The notes beneath the pieces were generated by a model. The model worked only from the letters and a program-made list of their open reading frames with translations, ran no database searches and had not been told where the DNA came from. Below, piece after piece: positions 20,519 to 29,182 of a DNA stretch of 64,000 nt. A program made the translations under genes and the position numbers. Origin of the DNA: Bryobacterales bacterium (GTDB lineage Bacteria > Acidobacteriota > Terriglobia > Bryobacterales > Bryobacteraceae). The stretch lies in the NCBI GenBank assembly GCA_020851555.1, contig JADZCM010000015.1:1-64000 (forward strand), in the 5' to 3' direction. Numbering within the stretch: the first letter of the stretch is position 1; the number at the start of each line of letters is the position of its first letter.

Positions 20519-21317
20519 CCGGGCGCGCAGGAAAGCGGCTCCGCCGGTGCAGGACGGCCGGGAACGCCTGCCACATACCGAAACCGGCCCTCCGGCCGGG
20601 CCTGACCTCGCCGGGAAGGTGGTCCTGGTCACCGGGGGCGCCCGGAGGATCGGGCGCGGGATCGCCCTGAGACTGGCGCGGGAAGGGGCCCGCGTGGCGA
20701 TACACTACAACACCTCGGAAGACGAAGCCCGCCGCACGGCTGAGGCGTGCGGCGGCGCCATGCTGTTCCGTGCCAACCTGGAGCGGATATCCGAGATCGA
20801 GCGGATGTTTAGCGACCTGGAGCAGTCCGCCGGCAGCCTGTACGGACTGGTCAACAACGCCGCCCGCTTCACGCGGCGCGATCCGCTGGAACTGACTGAG
20901 CAGGACTGGGACTCCCTGGTGGACGTGAACCTGAAGGCCGTGTTCTTCTGCGCCCAACAGGCCGCACGGAGGATGCGGCGGGCGGGGGAAGGACGGATCG
21001 TGAACATCAGTTCGCTGGGCGGCCTCCGTCCCTGGGCGGATTACGCGCACTACTGTTCGTCCAAAGCCGGCGTCATCATGCTTACCCGCGCGCTGGCCAA
21101 GGCGCTGGCGCCTGAGATCACCGTGAACTCCGTCGCGCCCGGCGTCATTCCGTTCGCCGACATCGACGCCGAAGGCAAGCGCATGATCCAGGCCACCCCC
21201 GCCCGCCGCGGCGGCACGCCGGAGGAGATCGCCGGCGCGGTGGTCTACTTTCTGAAGGCCTCCAACTTCGTGACGGGCCAGGTCCTGGCCGTGGACGGGG
21301 GACTGAGCTTGAGGTAA
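20499..21317 (+). CDS. short-chain dehydrogenase/reductase (FabG / pteridine-reductase-like)
   Basis: 272 residues. After about 38 disordered residues comes the classical SDR fold. The cofactor motif is VLVTGGARRIGRGIALRLAR, and the basic residues after the glycine loop suggest NADPH. The structural motif is LVNNAA. The catalytic Ser-Tyr-Lys set is NISSLGG and YCSSKAG. TVNSVAPGVI and VTGQVLAVDGG complete the family pattern. The ARRIGRGIA variant is often seen in pteridine reductases. The start is ATG 20499 with AGGAGG about 10 bases upstream, inside the end of the MFS gene. glcE begins 15 bases after its stop. Confidence 0.92.
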   Translation: MDSQRSNRARRKAAPPVQDGRERLPHTETGPPAGPDLAGKVVLVTGGARRIGRGIALRLAREGARVAIHYNTSEDEARRTAEACGGAMLFRANLERISEIERMFSDLEQSAGSLYGLVNNAARFTRRDPLELTEQDWDSLVDVNLKAVFFCAQQAARRMRRAGEGRIVNISSLGGLRPWADYAHYCSSKAGVIMLTRALAKALAPEITVNSVAPGVIPFADIDAEGKRMIQATPARRGGTPEEIAGAVVYFLKASNFVTGQVLAVDGGLSLR

Positions 21318-21332
21318 TCTGGCCGGAGGGAC

Positions 21333-22493
21333 ATGGCGGATCTCGACACCAGGACCCGCTACTGTGTCGACGGCATCGTGCCGGACGAGGTGGCGCTGCC
21401 CTCCGGCGAGGGCGAGGTGGCCGATCTCCTCAAGCCGGCCGGAAGCCAAGACCGGGTCGTGGTTCCCTGGGGGGCGGGAACCAAGCAGGATCTGGGTAGG
21501 CCGCTGGAGCGCTGCGGGCTCGTGGTGTCGCTCGAACGGCTGAACCGCGTCGTAGACTACGTTCCCGCCGACATGACCGTAACGGTGGAGGCCGGCATGC
21601 GCCTCTCTGATCTACAGGCCATAGTCGCGCAAAACGGCCAGATGGTCCCGCTGGACCCGCCGCGCGCCGGCCAGGCTACGCTGGGAGGAATCGCCGCCGC
21701 CGCCGCTTTCGGTCCGCGCCGCGCGGCGTACGGCGGGGTGAGGGACCTGCTGCTCGGTTGCAGGGTGGCGCTCGCGGACGGCCGTGTGATCAAAGCGGGC
21801 GGCAAGGTGGTAAAGAACGTCGCCGGCTACGACCTCACGAAGTTGATGATCGGCTCGCTGGGGACCCTTGGGATTATCACGGAAGTATCCCTGCGGTTGC
21901 GGCCCGCTCCGGCGGACCGCCGCACGCTGCTGTTCGGCTTTGCGGACAGCGGCCCGGCGCTCGAAGCCGCCGAGAGGATCATGCAGTCGGAGTTGCTGCC
22001 GGTGGCGGTCACGGTGCTTTCGCCCGCGGCCGCGAGGCGTCTTGGGGCGCCGGGCGAGTGGGCGCTGGCGCTGGCGTTGGAGGAGAGTCTCGAGAACAAC
22101 GTCTACCAGGCCGGCCGGCTGGCGGAGCTTCTGGGCGCCCCGGCCGAAACCGGGCCGGAGTTCTGGGACGGGGTTGCGGACTACGGGGACCGCTTTGGCG
22201 CCCTGTTCCGCCTGAGATACAGCGCCGTGATCGGTGAACTGGCACACCTGCTGAGGGACGCGGGTGCGCTGGAGAGCGTCGTTTACGCGGACAGCGGCAC
22301 GGTTCTGATGTACGGGTTCGCGCCGGAAGCCGCGCGGTCCGGCGCGGTCCTGGAGTCCGGCCCCGTCGAGATGCGCCGTCGCTATGAGGTGTGGGGCCCG
22401 CCCCGGCCCGAATGGGACCTGACGCGGCTGATCAAGCGCACCTTCGACCCCGGCGGCGTGTTGAACCGCGGGCGGTACGTGGGAGGCATCTAG
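21333..22493 (+). CDS. glcE: glycolate oxidase FAD-binding subunit GlcE
   Basis: 386 residues. Lies directly upstream of glcF and glcD and carries a PCMH-type FAD-binding domain. MTVTVEAGMRLSDLQAIV, DPPRAGQATLGGIAAAA and VKNVAGYDLTKLMIGSLGTL are characteristic of GlcE, which is shorter than GlcD. The C-terminal part ends FDPGGVLNRGRYVGGI, also typical. With GlcD and GlcF it forms the membrane-associated complex that oxidises glycolate to glyoxylate and passes electrons to quinones. A good Shine-Dalgarno sequence (GGAGGG) precedes ATG 21333. Its TAG shares a base with the GTG of glcF. Confidence 0.95.
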   Translation: MADLDTRTRYCVDGIVPDEVALPSGEGEVADLLKPAGSQDRVVVPWGAGTKQDLGRPLERCGLVVSLERLNRVVDYVPADMTVTVEAGMRLSDLQAIVAQNGQMVPLDPPRAGQATLGGIAAAAAFGPRRAAYGGVRDLLLGCRVALADGRVIKAGGKVVKNVAGYDLTKLMIGSLGTLGIITEVSLRLRPAPADRRTLLFGFADSGPALEAAERIMQSELLPVAVTVLSPAAARRLGAPGEWALALALEESLENNVYQAGRLAELLGAPAETGPEFWDGVADYGDRFGALFRLRYSAVIGELAHLLRDAGALESVVYADSGTVLMYGFAPEAARSGAVLESGPVEMRRRYEVWGPPRPEWDLTRLIKRTFDPGGVLNRGRYVGGI

Positions 22494-23833
22494 TGGGCTG
22501 CCGTCCTCCCGTCATTGTGCCGGAACGCGGGGACGAACCCGCCGGTCAAGCCGTGCTGGCGCTCTCCGCATCCTCTCGGGCGGCGCTGGATCTCTGCGTT
22601 CACTGCGGCTTCTGCCTCGCCGTCTGCCCGACTTACGACCACCTCGGGATTGAGGACGACTCCCCTCGCGGCCGCCTCCACCTGATCCGCAACCTGTCGG
22701 AAGGCAACATACAGCCGACCGGCAAAGTCCTGGAGCACCTGGACCTCTGTCTGGACTGCCGGGCCTGCGAGTCCGCCTGCCCCGCCGGAGTCCGTTATGG
22801 AGTGGTGATAGAGGACGCGCGCGCCCAACTGGAGGCGGTGCGCCCGCGCCCGTTCTGGGCCGGGGGGCTCCGGGCCTTCTTCCTGCGCGGCGTCTTCCCG
22901 AGGCCGGCCATCCTGCGCGCTCTGGCGCGCGGGTTGCGGCTGTCCCAGCGGCTTGGATTGGACCGTGCGGCCACGAAACTCGGCCTGGTGCGCGGCCGGA
23001 TGGCGCTCCTGGCGGACACAGCGCGCGTACCCCGGCAATTCTCCAGCGACCTGCTGCCCGGCTTGACGCCGGCTCGCGGCGCGCGCCGCTACAAGGTCGC
23101 CCTTCTCCAGGGGTGCGTGAACGACGTGCTGTTTGGACCGACCAACGCGGCTTCCGTGCGCGTGCTGGCGGCCAACGGCTGCGAGGTGAGCATCCCTGCA
23201 GGCCAGTGCTGCTGCGGGAGCCTGGCGTTCCACTTCGGCGGCATCGAGCAGGCGCGTGCGCAGGCGCGGCGGAACATCGACGTTTTTCTGGAGACCGGAG
23301 CCGAGTACATCATCACGAACGCGGCCGGCTGCGGCTCGACCATGAAGCAGTATGACCACCTGCTGGCCGGAGATCCGGCCTACGCGGAAAAGGCGCGGCT
23401 GGTCTCGGCCAAGGTGCGCGACATCACCGAGTTCCTGGCCTCGATCGATCTGGCGCCTCCCCCCTTGCCGGTACGCGTCAAGGCGACTTATCAGGACGCC
23501 TGCCACCTGGCGCACGGGCAGGGCGTAAGGGCGCAGCCGCGCAAGCTGCTGTCGATGATCCCCGGGCTGGAACTGGTGAGCCTGCGCGATTCCGACACCT
23601 GCTGCGGCTCGGCCGGCGTCTACAATATCGTGCAGCCGGAGATGGCGGACGCTCTGTTGCGCCGCAAGATGGAGAACATCGCCGCCACCGGCGCGCAGGT
23701 TGTCGCCTCGGCCAACGCCGGGTGCATGATGCAGCTCAGGCTGGGCGCCAGACTGTACGGGCCGCCGGTGGAGGTATTGCACGTGATCGACCTGTTGGAC
23801 CGCGCCTACGGGGAGGGGAATGGACATGGATGA
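22493..23833 (+). CDS. glcF: glycolate oxidase iron-sulfur subunit GlcF
   Basis: 446 residues. Two 4Fe-4S ferredoxin motifs stand near the N-terminus: CVHCGFCLAVCPTY (about 37-50) and CLDCRACESACPAGV (about 86-100). Two CCG (cysteine-rich) domains follow, with GQCCCGSLAFHFGG and DTCCGSAGVYNI. This is the standard architecture of GlcF/LutA-type subunits that carry electrons from the flavin subunits. GTG 22493 is chosen because it overlaps the glcE stop by one base (TAGTG) and gives the normal N-terminus; in-frame sequence further upstream is Arg/Pro-rich shadow. It overlaps glcD by 14 bases. Confidence 0.95.
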   Translation: MGCRPPVIVPERGDEPAGQAVLALSASSRAALDLCVHCGFCLAVCPTYDHLGIEDDSPRGRLHLIRNLSEGNIQPTGKVLEHLDLCLDCRACESACPAGVRYGVVIEDARAQLEAVRPRPFWAGGLRAFFLRGVFPRPAILRALARGLRLSQRLGLDRAATKLGLVRGRMALLADTARVPRQFSSDLLPGLTPARGARRYKVALLQGCVNDVLFGPTNAASVRVLAANGCEVSIPAGQCCCGSLAFHFGGIEQARAQARRNIDVFLETGAEYIITNAAGCGSTMKQYDHLLAGDPAYAEKARLVSAKVRDITEFLASIDLAPPPLPVRVKATYQDACHLAHGQGVRAQPRKLLSMIPGLELVSLRDSDTCCGSAGVYNIVQPEMADALLRRKMENIAATGAQVVASANAGCMMQLRLGARLYGPPVEVLHVIDLLDRAYGEGNGHG

Positions 23834-25208
23834 TAACCGGCTGGCCGCGGAGCTGCGGGCCATCGTGGGCGAGCGGTTCGTGCTGACCGACAGCGCGGAA
23901 CTTCGGGCGTATGAGTGCGACGGCAACACTATCTTCCGCCGGACGCCGCGCGCGGCCGTGCTGCCCGCGAGCACGGACCAAGTGGCGCGCGTGGTCCGCC
24001 TGCTGGCGTCGAACGGCATCGCGTTCATCCCGCGCGGGGCAGGCACCGGCCTGTCGAGCGGAGTAGTGCCGCAGAACGGCGAAGTCATGATCGGGCTGAG
24101 CCGCATGAACCGGCTGATCGAGTTGGACCTGCGCAATCACCGGGCGGTGGTGGAGGCCGGTTTCCCCAACCTGAAGATCACGCAGGCGGCGCAGGATGCC
24201 GGCTTCTATTACGCTCCGGACCCTTCCAGCCAGCCGGTTTCCAGCATCGGCGGCAACGTCGCCGAAAACGCCGGCGGCGCGCATTGTCTGAAGTATGGCG
24301 TGACCACCAACCACGTACTGGGCCTGACGGTGGTCACGCCCGACGGCGCGGTCGTGCGGCTGGGAGGCAAGTCGCTGGACGCGACGGGTTATGACCTGGT
24401 GGGCCTGATGGTGGGCAGCGAGGGAACCCTGGGCATCGTCACGGAAGTGACCGTCCGGCTCCTCCGTCGGCCGCAAGGCTTCAAGACCGTGATGGCGCTG
24501 TTTGATTCGATCGCACAAGCTTCCGACGCGGTCACGGGCGTGATCGGGGCGGGCATGCTGCCGGGCGCGCTGGAGATCATGGACAAGCAGGCGATCATCG
24601 CCGTGGAGCGCGGGCCGTTGCGGGTGGGCTACCCCGAGGGGCAGGAGGCCGTCCTGCTCATCGACGTGGACGGCCTGAGCGCCGGGCTGGACGCGCAGGT
24701 GGAAGCCATCCTGCGCATTTGCCGCGAGGCGGGCTGCACCGAGGTGCGCGCCGCCCGGAATCTCGAGGAACGGTTGAAGTGGTGGGCCAACCGCAAGGGC
24801 GCTTTCGGCGCGGCGGGCAACCTGGCGCCGAATTATGTGGTGCAGGACGGCGTGATCCCGCGCTCGAAGCTGACCGAGGTGCTGGCCGTGGTGGGCGAGG
24901 TAGGCGAAAAGTACGGGCTCACCATCGCCAACGTGTTTCACGCAGGCGACGGCAATCTGCACCCGCTGATCTGTTACGACGCCCGGGTGCCCGGTTCCAC
25001 CGGGAAAGCGCTCACAGCCGGTTCGGAGATCCTGGCGGCCTGCGTGCGGGCAGGAGGCGCGATCTCCGGAGAGCACGGCATCGGCATCGAGAAGATGGCC
25101 GACATGCTGGTGGCGTTCAGCCCGGACGATATCGCCGTGCAACTCGCCGTACACGACGCCCTCGACCCCCGCGACCTGGCCAATCCCGGCAAAATCTTCC
25201 CGTGCTGA
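23820..25208 (+). CDS. glcD: glycolate oxidase catalytic FAD subunit GlcD
   Basis: 462 residues of the FAD-linked oxidase type. The PCMH FAD-binding domain reads FIPRGAGTGLSSGVVPQNGE (about 62-81), followed by SSIGGNVAENAGGAHCLKYG and GSEGTLGIVTEVTV. The C-terminal catalytic domain carries ANVFHAGDGNLHPLICYD and GAISGEHGIGIEKM, the metal and substrate His motifs of GlcD and D-lactate dehydrogenases. It ends DLANPGKIFPC. Order in the operon is E-F-D rather than the D-E-F of Escherichia coli. A second in-frame ATG at 23826 has better spacing to GGGAGGGG. A GlcD/D-lactate dehydrogenase ambiguity exists for such proteins, but the E and F partners favour glycolate. Confidence 0.95.
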   Translation: MDMDDNRLAAELRAIVGERFVLTDSAELRAYECDGNTIFRRTPRAAVLPASTDQVARVVRLLASNGIAFIPRGAGTGLSSGVVPQNGEVMIGLSRMNRLIELDLRNHRAVVEAGFPNLKITQAAQDAGFYYAPDPSSQPVSSIGGNVAENAGGAHCLKYGVTTNHVLGLTVVTPDGAVVRLGGKSLDATGYDLVGLMVGSEGTLGIVTEVTVRLLRRPQGFKTVMALFDSIAQASDAVTGVIGAGMLPGALEIMDKQAIIAVERGPLRVGYPEGQEAVLLIDVDGLSAGLDAQVEAILRICREAGCTEVRAARNLEERLKWWANRKGAFGAAGNLAPNYVVQDGVIPRSKLTEVLAVVGEVGEKYGLTIANVFHAGDGNLHPLICYDARVPGSTGKALTAGSEILAACVRAGGAISGEHGIGIEKMADMLVAFSPDDIAVQLAVHDALDPRDLANPGKIFPC

Positions 25209-25252
25209 GCCGGCCGCCGTCACGGCGCCCGGGCCTGTGACAGAATGGGCGC

Positions 25253-25927
25253 ATGGGAATCCGATGCGAGGTCTCGCGGCGAGCGCTCCTCAGCGCCCTG
25301 ATTCCGTTCGTCCCGGCGTGGGCGGCGGACCCGGAGCGGAAGGCGGAGCAATGGCAGCCTCTGTTCGACGGCAAGACGCTGGCGGGCTGGAAAGAGACCG
25401 ACTTCACGGGCAGAGGCAAGGTCCGGGTCGAGAACGGGACCATCATTCTCGGCACGGGCTTCATGACGGGCATCACCTACGACAAAGCCTTCCCCGTATC
25501 CAACTACGAACTGCGCCTGGAAGCCGCCCGCATGGAGGGGATGGACTTCTTCGCCGGAATCACCTTCCCGGTGAAAGAGTCGTACTGCACCTGGATCGTG
25601 GGCGGCTGGGGCGGCGTGATCGTCGGGCTGTCCAGCATCGACGGGATGGACGCCTCGGAGAACGAGACCACCTCGGTCTGGCAATTCGAGCGCGGGCGCT
25701 TCTACCGGCTACGCCTCCGCGTGACCGAGGACCGGATCACCGCGTGGATCGACGACCAGTGGGCGGTGGACACTTACATCGCCAACCGGACCATCGGTCT
25801 GCGCTTCGGCGAGATCGAACTGTCCTGTCCCCTCGGAATCGCCTCCTACTCGACGACCAGCGCCCTGCGCAAACTGGAGTACCGGTTGCTGTCGGCGGAT
25901 GAAGTAAAGGCGGCCAGAGGGCAGTAG
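25253..25927 (+). CDS. DUF1080 protein (3-keto-disaccharide hydrolase family), exported
   Basis: 224 residues. A signal peptide (about 1-24: RRALLSALIPFVPAWAA) with two arginines precedes a concanavalin-like beta-jellyroll. The DUF1080 opening WQPLFDGKTLAGWKE is clear, as are FAGITFPVKESY, the Trp-rich WIVGGWGGVIVG, and the RFYRLRLRVTEDRITAWIDD strand pair. Pfam assigns this family as 3-keto-disaccharide hydrolase. It is more divergent from the other two DUF1080 proteins in the window (36209-36952, 50383-51174) than they are from each other. It follows glcD by 44 bases and may be read from the same transcript. Actual substrate unknown. Confidence 0.85.
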   Translation: MGIRCEVSRRALLSALIPFVPAWAADPERKAEQWQPLFDGKTLAGWKETDFTGRGKVRVENGTIILGTGFMTGITYDKAFPVSNYELRLEAARMEGMDFFAGITFPVKESYCTWIVGGWGGVIVGLSSIDGMDASENETTSVWQFERGRFYRLRLRVTEDRITAWIDDQWAVDTYIANRTIGLRFGEIELSCPLGIASYSTTSALRKLEYRLLSADEVKAARGQ

Positions 25928-26030
25928 CTTCCCGGAATTGTGGCGCGCACTTCACGCCGCATGATTCGGAGATGGGGGCTGTCGGCCGTCAGAGCGCTCC
26001 GTCCGTGCGGTCCCGGCCGAGGCGTCCTGC

Positions 26031-27710
26031 TCAGTCGGCCAGTTCCAATTGGATGGACTTGCCCTCCGCGTCAAGTCCGGCGATGCGGAAACTGCGGACC
26101 TGGCCCACACGGACCGGTTCACGACGGCCCCGGGCGGCTCCTTCGCCCTTCCAGCGGCTGGAGAGCATTGCCGTGAGCGACGCTAGATCGGCCTTGGGCG
26201 ACGCCGCCTGAGCTTCGTGATCCGCCGTGAGGCGGCACGTGGCGGTGACGCCCTCGCCGAGTTCCACGTTGGCCTCGTGTGCGCGAAGTTCGACCAGACG
26301 CCCGCTGACCCTGTCGCCGGGCTTGTGCTCGGCGATGTACTCGTCGATAGAAGTCGGCTCCAACTGCTTCAGGCCGAGCCGGACACGGCGCCTGGCGCGG
26401 TCCACTTCGAGCACCTGCTCCCTGACCCGCTGCCCGACCGCCAGCGCCTCCCGCGGATGCTTCAGCCTCTTCTCGCTGCTGATATCGCCGATGTGAATCA
26501 TGCCTTCGATGCCTTCGGCCAGTTCCAGAAACGCGCCGAAATCCGCCAGCCGCACCACCGGACCTTCCACGGTGGCGCCCACCGGCATCTGAGCGGTGAT
26601 GTCATCCCACGGATCCCCCAGGGCCTGCTTCAGGCTCAATCCGATGCGCTTGTTCGGCGCGCTCACGCCGGTCACAACGGCTTCGACCAGGTCGCCGGGC
26701 TTGACCAGGTCCCCCGGCTTGCGAACCTTTTTTGACCAGGAAAGGTCCATCGTCCGGATCAGTCCCTCGACTCCGGGCTCCAGTTCCACGAAGGCGCCGA
26801 AGTCCGCCACCCGCGTGACCGTGCCGCGCACGCGGTCGCCGGCTTTGTACTTCTCTTCCACGAGGCTCCAGGGGTCCGGCGTAAGCTGCTTCAGGCCGAG
26901 TCCCACGCGGCGCGAGACCGGGTCCACTTTCAGTACCTTCACTTCGAGCGTCGCGCCCTCCTGCAAAACGTCGGAGGGTTTCGCGACGCGGCCCCAGGAC
27001 ATGTCCGCGACGTGCAGCAGTCCGTCCACGCCGCCCAGGTCGAGGAACGCCCCGAAGCCGGTGAGGGTGCGCACGGTGCCCGTCACCACGGCGCCTTCCT
27101 TGAGTTCGTCGAACGCCTTCTGGCGGGCGCGGCGTTCCTCCTCTTCGAGCACGGCGCGGCGGTCCACCACCACGTCCTCGTCGGCGGCATCCAGCTTGAT
27201 GATTTTGCACTGAATGTCCTGGCCCACCAGCTTTTCCAGGTCCGCCATCTCCCGCACGCCGCTGCGGGAGGCCGGCATGAAGGCCCTGACGCCGACGTCT
27301 ACACTGAGGCCGCCCTTCACCGTGCCGGTGACTCTGCCGCCGATCACCCGGCCTTCGGCGAAGGCGGATTGCAGCCCGGCCCAGTCTTTGGGTTTCTCCA
27401 CCCGGAGCTTGGAGAGCGTGTAATAGCCTTCGGCATCCCGGCCCGTGATGGTGACCACCACGATATCGCCCTGCTCCACGGTCAGGTTGCCCGCTTCGTC
27501 GCGGAATTCCGCGGCAGGCAGCGCGCCCTCGGTCTTCAGGCCGACGTCCACGAACACGAGATCCGCTCCCACGGCGACGACGACGCCCTTTCTGGCGCCG
27601 CTTTCCTGCTTGTGTGACTCTTCGAATTCCGAGAGGATCTCGGCGAAGCTGGAGGCCTCCTGGGACACGGCTTGTACCTCGGGGTTGGACTTTCCGGATT
27701 GGGAACTCAT
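26031..27710 (-). CDS. rpsA: 30S ribosomal protein S1 (six S1 domains)
   Basis: 559 residues. Six consecutive S1/OB-fold repeats are visible. They begin near residues 38 (RKGVVVAVGADLVFVDVGLK), 122 (VIGGRVTGTVKGGLSVDVG), 207 (VVTGTVRTLTGFGAFLDLGG), 293 (RVRGTVTRVADFGAFVELEP), 380 (TVEGPVVRLADFGAFLELAE) and 468 (RVSGRLVELRAHEANVELGE). The third to fifth carry the canonical FGAF-hGLh pattern; the first two and the last are divergent, as in bacterial S1, where the first two domains bind the ribosome. S1 brings mRNA to the 30S subunit. It is a single gene without cmk or ihfB neighbours. The 53-base gap to the divergent kinase gene must hold promoters for both. Confidence 0.93.
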   Translation of the reverse strand: MSSQSGKSNPEVQAVSQEASSFAEILSEFEESHKQESGARKGVVVAVGADLVFVDVGLKTEGALPAAEFRDEAGNLTVEQGDIVVVTITGRDAEGYYTLSKLRVEKPKDWAGLQSAFAEGRVIGGRVTGTVKGGLSVDVGVRAFMPASRSGVREMADLEKLVGQDIQCKIIKLDAADEDVVVDRRAVLEEEERRARQKAFDELKEGAVVTGTVRTLTGFGAFLDLGGVDGLLHVADMSWGRVAKPSDVLQEGATLEVKVLKVDPVSRRVGLGLKQLTPDPWSLVEEKYKAGDRVRGTVTRVADFGAFVELEPGVEGLIRTMDLSWSKKVRKPGDLVKPGDLVEAVVTGVSAPNKRIGLSLKQALGDPWDDITAQMPVGATVEGPVVRLADFGAFLELAEGIEGMIHIGDISSEKRLKHPREALAVGQRVREQVLEVDRARRRVRLGLKQLEPTSIDEYIAEHKPGDRVSGRLVELRAHEANVELGEGVTATCRLTADHEAQAASPKADLASLTAMLSSRWKGEGAARGRREPVRVGQVRSFRIAGLDAEGKSIQLELAD

Positions 27711-27763
27711 GCGAGACCGGAGCAGTCATTCATTCTCCCACAATTTGCGGATAAGATGGTCGC

Positions 27764-29182
27764 GTGGCCTCAGGGCGCGCAGACACCGGAAGCGAGAACC
27801 GGCCGGAGGGATCCGAGCCCGTGCCGGCCGGCGGCGCGGAAGAGCGCCGGCTTGCCTTCGCGTCAGGCCGCGAAGGGAGGGCCGCGGACGGCAATGACCC
27901 GCCCCGGCAGCCAGCCGGATCCCGTCCCGGCGGCGCCCCCGGCTCGCGGCGCTGGCTCCGGATCCTCCGCGCGGAGGATCTGGTCTGGCTGTCGCTGTTC
28001 TCCGCGCTCGGTTACGCCAGCCCGAGCCGCTACCCGGACGAGATATTCCTGCTGTGCTGCCTGGCCCTGCTGCAAGTGCTCGAGCCGAAGGTGCCGGCGC
28101 TCACCCGCCATCCGGGAACCATTGTGGCGGTGTCCTTGAAACTCTTGCTCGGCTACCTGCTGATGGCCGCCACCGGGCAGGTGAATAGCAGCTACTACCC
28201 GATTCTGCTCCTGCCGGTGGTTTCCGCGGCGACGAACCTCGGCATCGCCGGCACGTCGGTATTCACGGCGCTGGCGTGCGTCTCCTACGTCTCCTTCCTC
28301 GGCTTCGTGGACTGGGACAGGTACACGCTCCCTCCCGAGGAGATACGGGAGTTGAGCCTGCGGCTGCTGTTCCTGGCCGTGGTGGGCTACCTGGTTCACC
28401 GCCTGGCCGCGGACGGCCGGACGGAGAGGCGCAGGTATCAGGCCGCCGCCGAGCAACTGGCCGAGGCCAACCGCAGCCTCCGGAAGGCGGAGGACGCCGT
28501 GCGCCGCAGTGAACGGCTGGCCGCCCTGGGGCAGCTCTCCGCCGGCCTGGCCCACGAGCTCCGCAATCCGCTCGGCACCATCCGCGCCTCCGCGGAAATG
28601 CTGCGGAAGAGCGTGAAGGAGGAGAACGGCGTCGCCACCGAACTGGCCGGTTTCATCGCCAGCGAAGTGGACCGGACCAACTCGCTGGTCACGCGGTTCC
28701 TGGAATTCGCCCGCCCGCTCCAACTGCGCCTGGAAGCCGGCAGCCTCGACGCGGTGCTGGACCAGGCCGTGGCCCGGCTGGAGCGCGAAGGCGCGGCGGA
28801 CAATGTCACGGTCTTCAAGAACTATTCGCCCGACGTGCCTCCGTTCGCCTTCGACGCGGAGTTGATGGAGCGGGTCTTTTACAACCTCCTGCGCAACGCC
28901 GTCCAGGCCTCCCCGCCGGGCGGCGCGGTGACCGTCAAGACGCGGCCGGCCGGCGCCTACGCCGAGATCTCGGTCATTGATTGCGGTACGGGGATCGATC
29001 CCCAGCACAGGGAGAGCATCTTCAATCCCTTTTTCACCACCCAGCCGGACGGCGTGGGCTTGGGGCTGTCCGTCGTCTCCAAAATCGTCGACCAGCACCG
29101 GGGGAAGATCGAGGTCGTCAGCGAACCCGGCAAAGGCAGCGCCTTCCACGTGTACCTGCCGCTGCGGGATACGGAATCATGA
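27764..29182 (+). CDS. membrane sensor histidine kinase (NtrB-like)
   Basis: 472 residues. The N-terminal 65 residues are Arg/Gly/Pro-rich and probably disordered. Residues about 70-210 contain five to six hydrophobic segments (LVWLSLFSALGYA, LKLLLGYLLMAATG, LFLAVVGYLVHRLA) forming a membrane sensor without an obvious periplasmic domain. A coiled coil then leads to the H-box LAALGQLSAGLAHELRNPLG (phosphoacceptor His), the N-box NLLRNAVQASPPGG, and G boxes DCGTGIDPQHRESIF and PDGVGLGLSVVSKIV. It starts with GTG 27764. The last codons overlap the response regulator start (ATGA at 29179-29182), so the two are a coupled two-component pair. Confidence 0.93.
   Translation: MASGRADTGSENRPEGSEPVPAGGAEERRLAFASGREGRAADGNDPPRQPAGSRPGGAPGSRRWLRILRAEDLVWLSLFSALGYASPSRYPDEIFLLCCLALLQVLEPKVPALTRHPGTIVAVSLKLLLGYLLMAATGQVNSSYYPILLLPVVSAATNLGIAGTSVFTALACVSYVSFLGFVDWDRYTLPPEEIRELSLRLLFLAVVGYLVHRLAADGRTERRRYQAAAEQLAEANRSLRKAEDAVRRSERLAALGQLSAGLAHELRNPLGTIRASAEMLRKSVKEENGVATELAGFIASEVDRTNSLVTRFLEFARPLQLRLEAGSLDAVLDQAVARLEREGAADNVTVFKNYSPDVPPFAFDAELMERVFYNLLRNAVQASPPGGAVTVKTRPAGAYAEISVIDCGTGIDPQHRESIFNPFFTTQPDGVGLGLSVVSKIVDQHRGKIEVVSEPGKGSAFHVYLPLRDTES

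Noticed and set aside
22391-22492. Upstream extension of glcF
   Set aside because: In-frame but Arg/Pro-rich and wholly within glcE; the GTG at 22493 gives the normal start and a one-base overlap.
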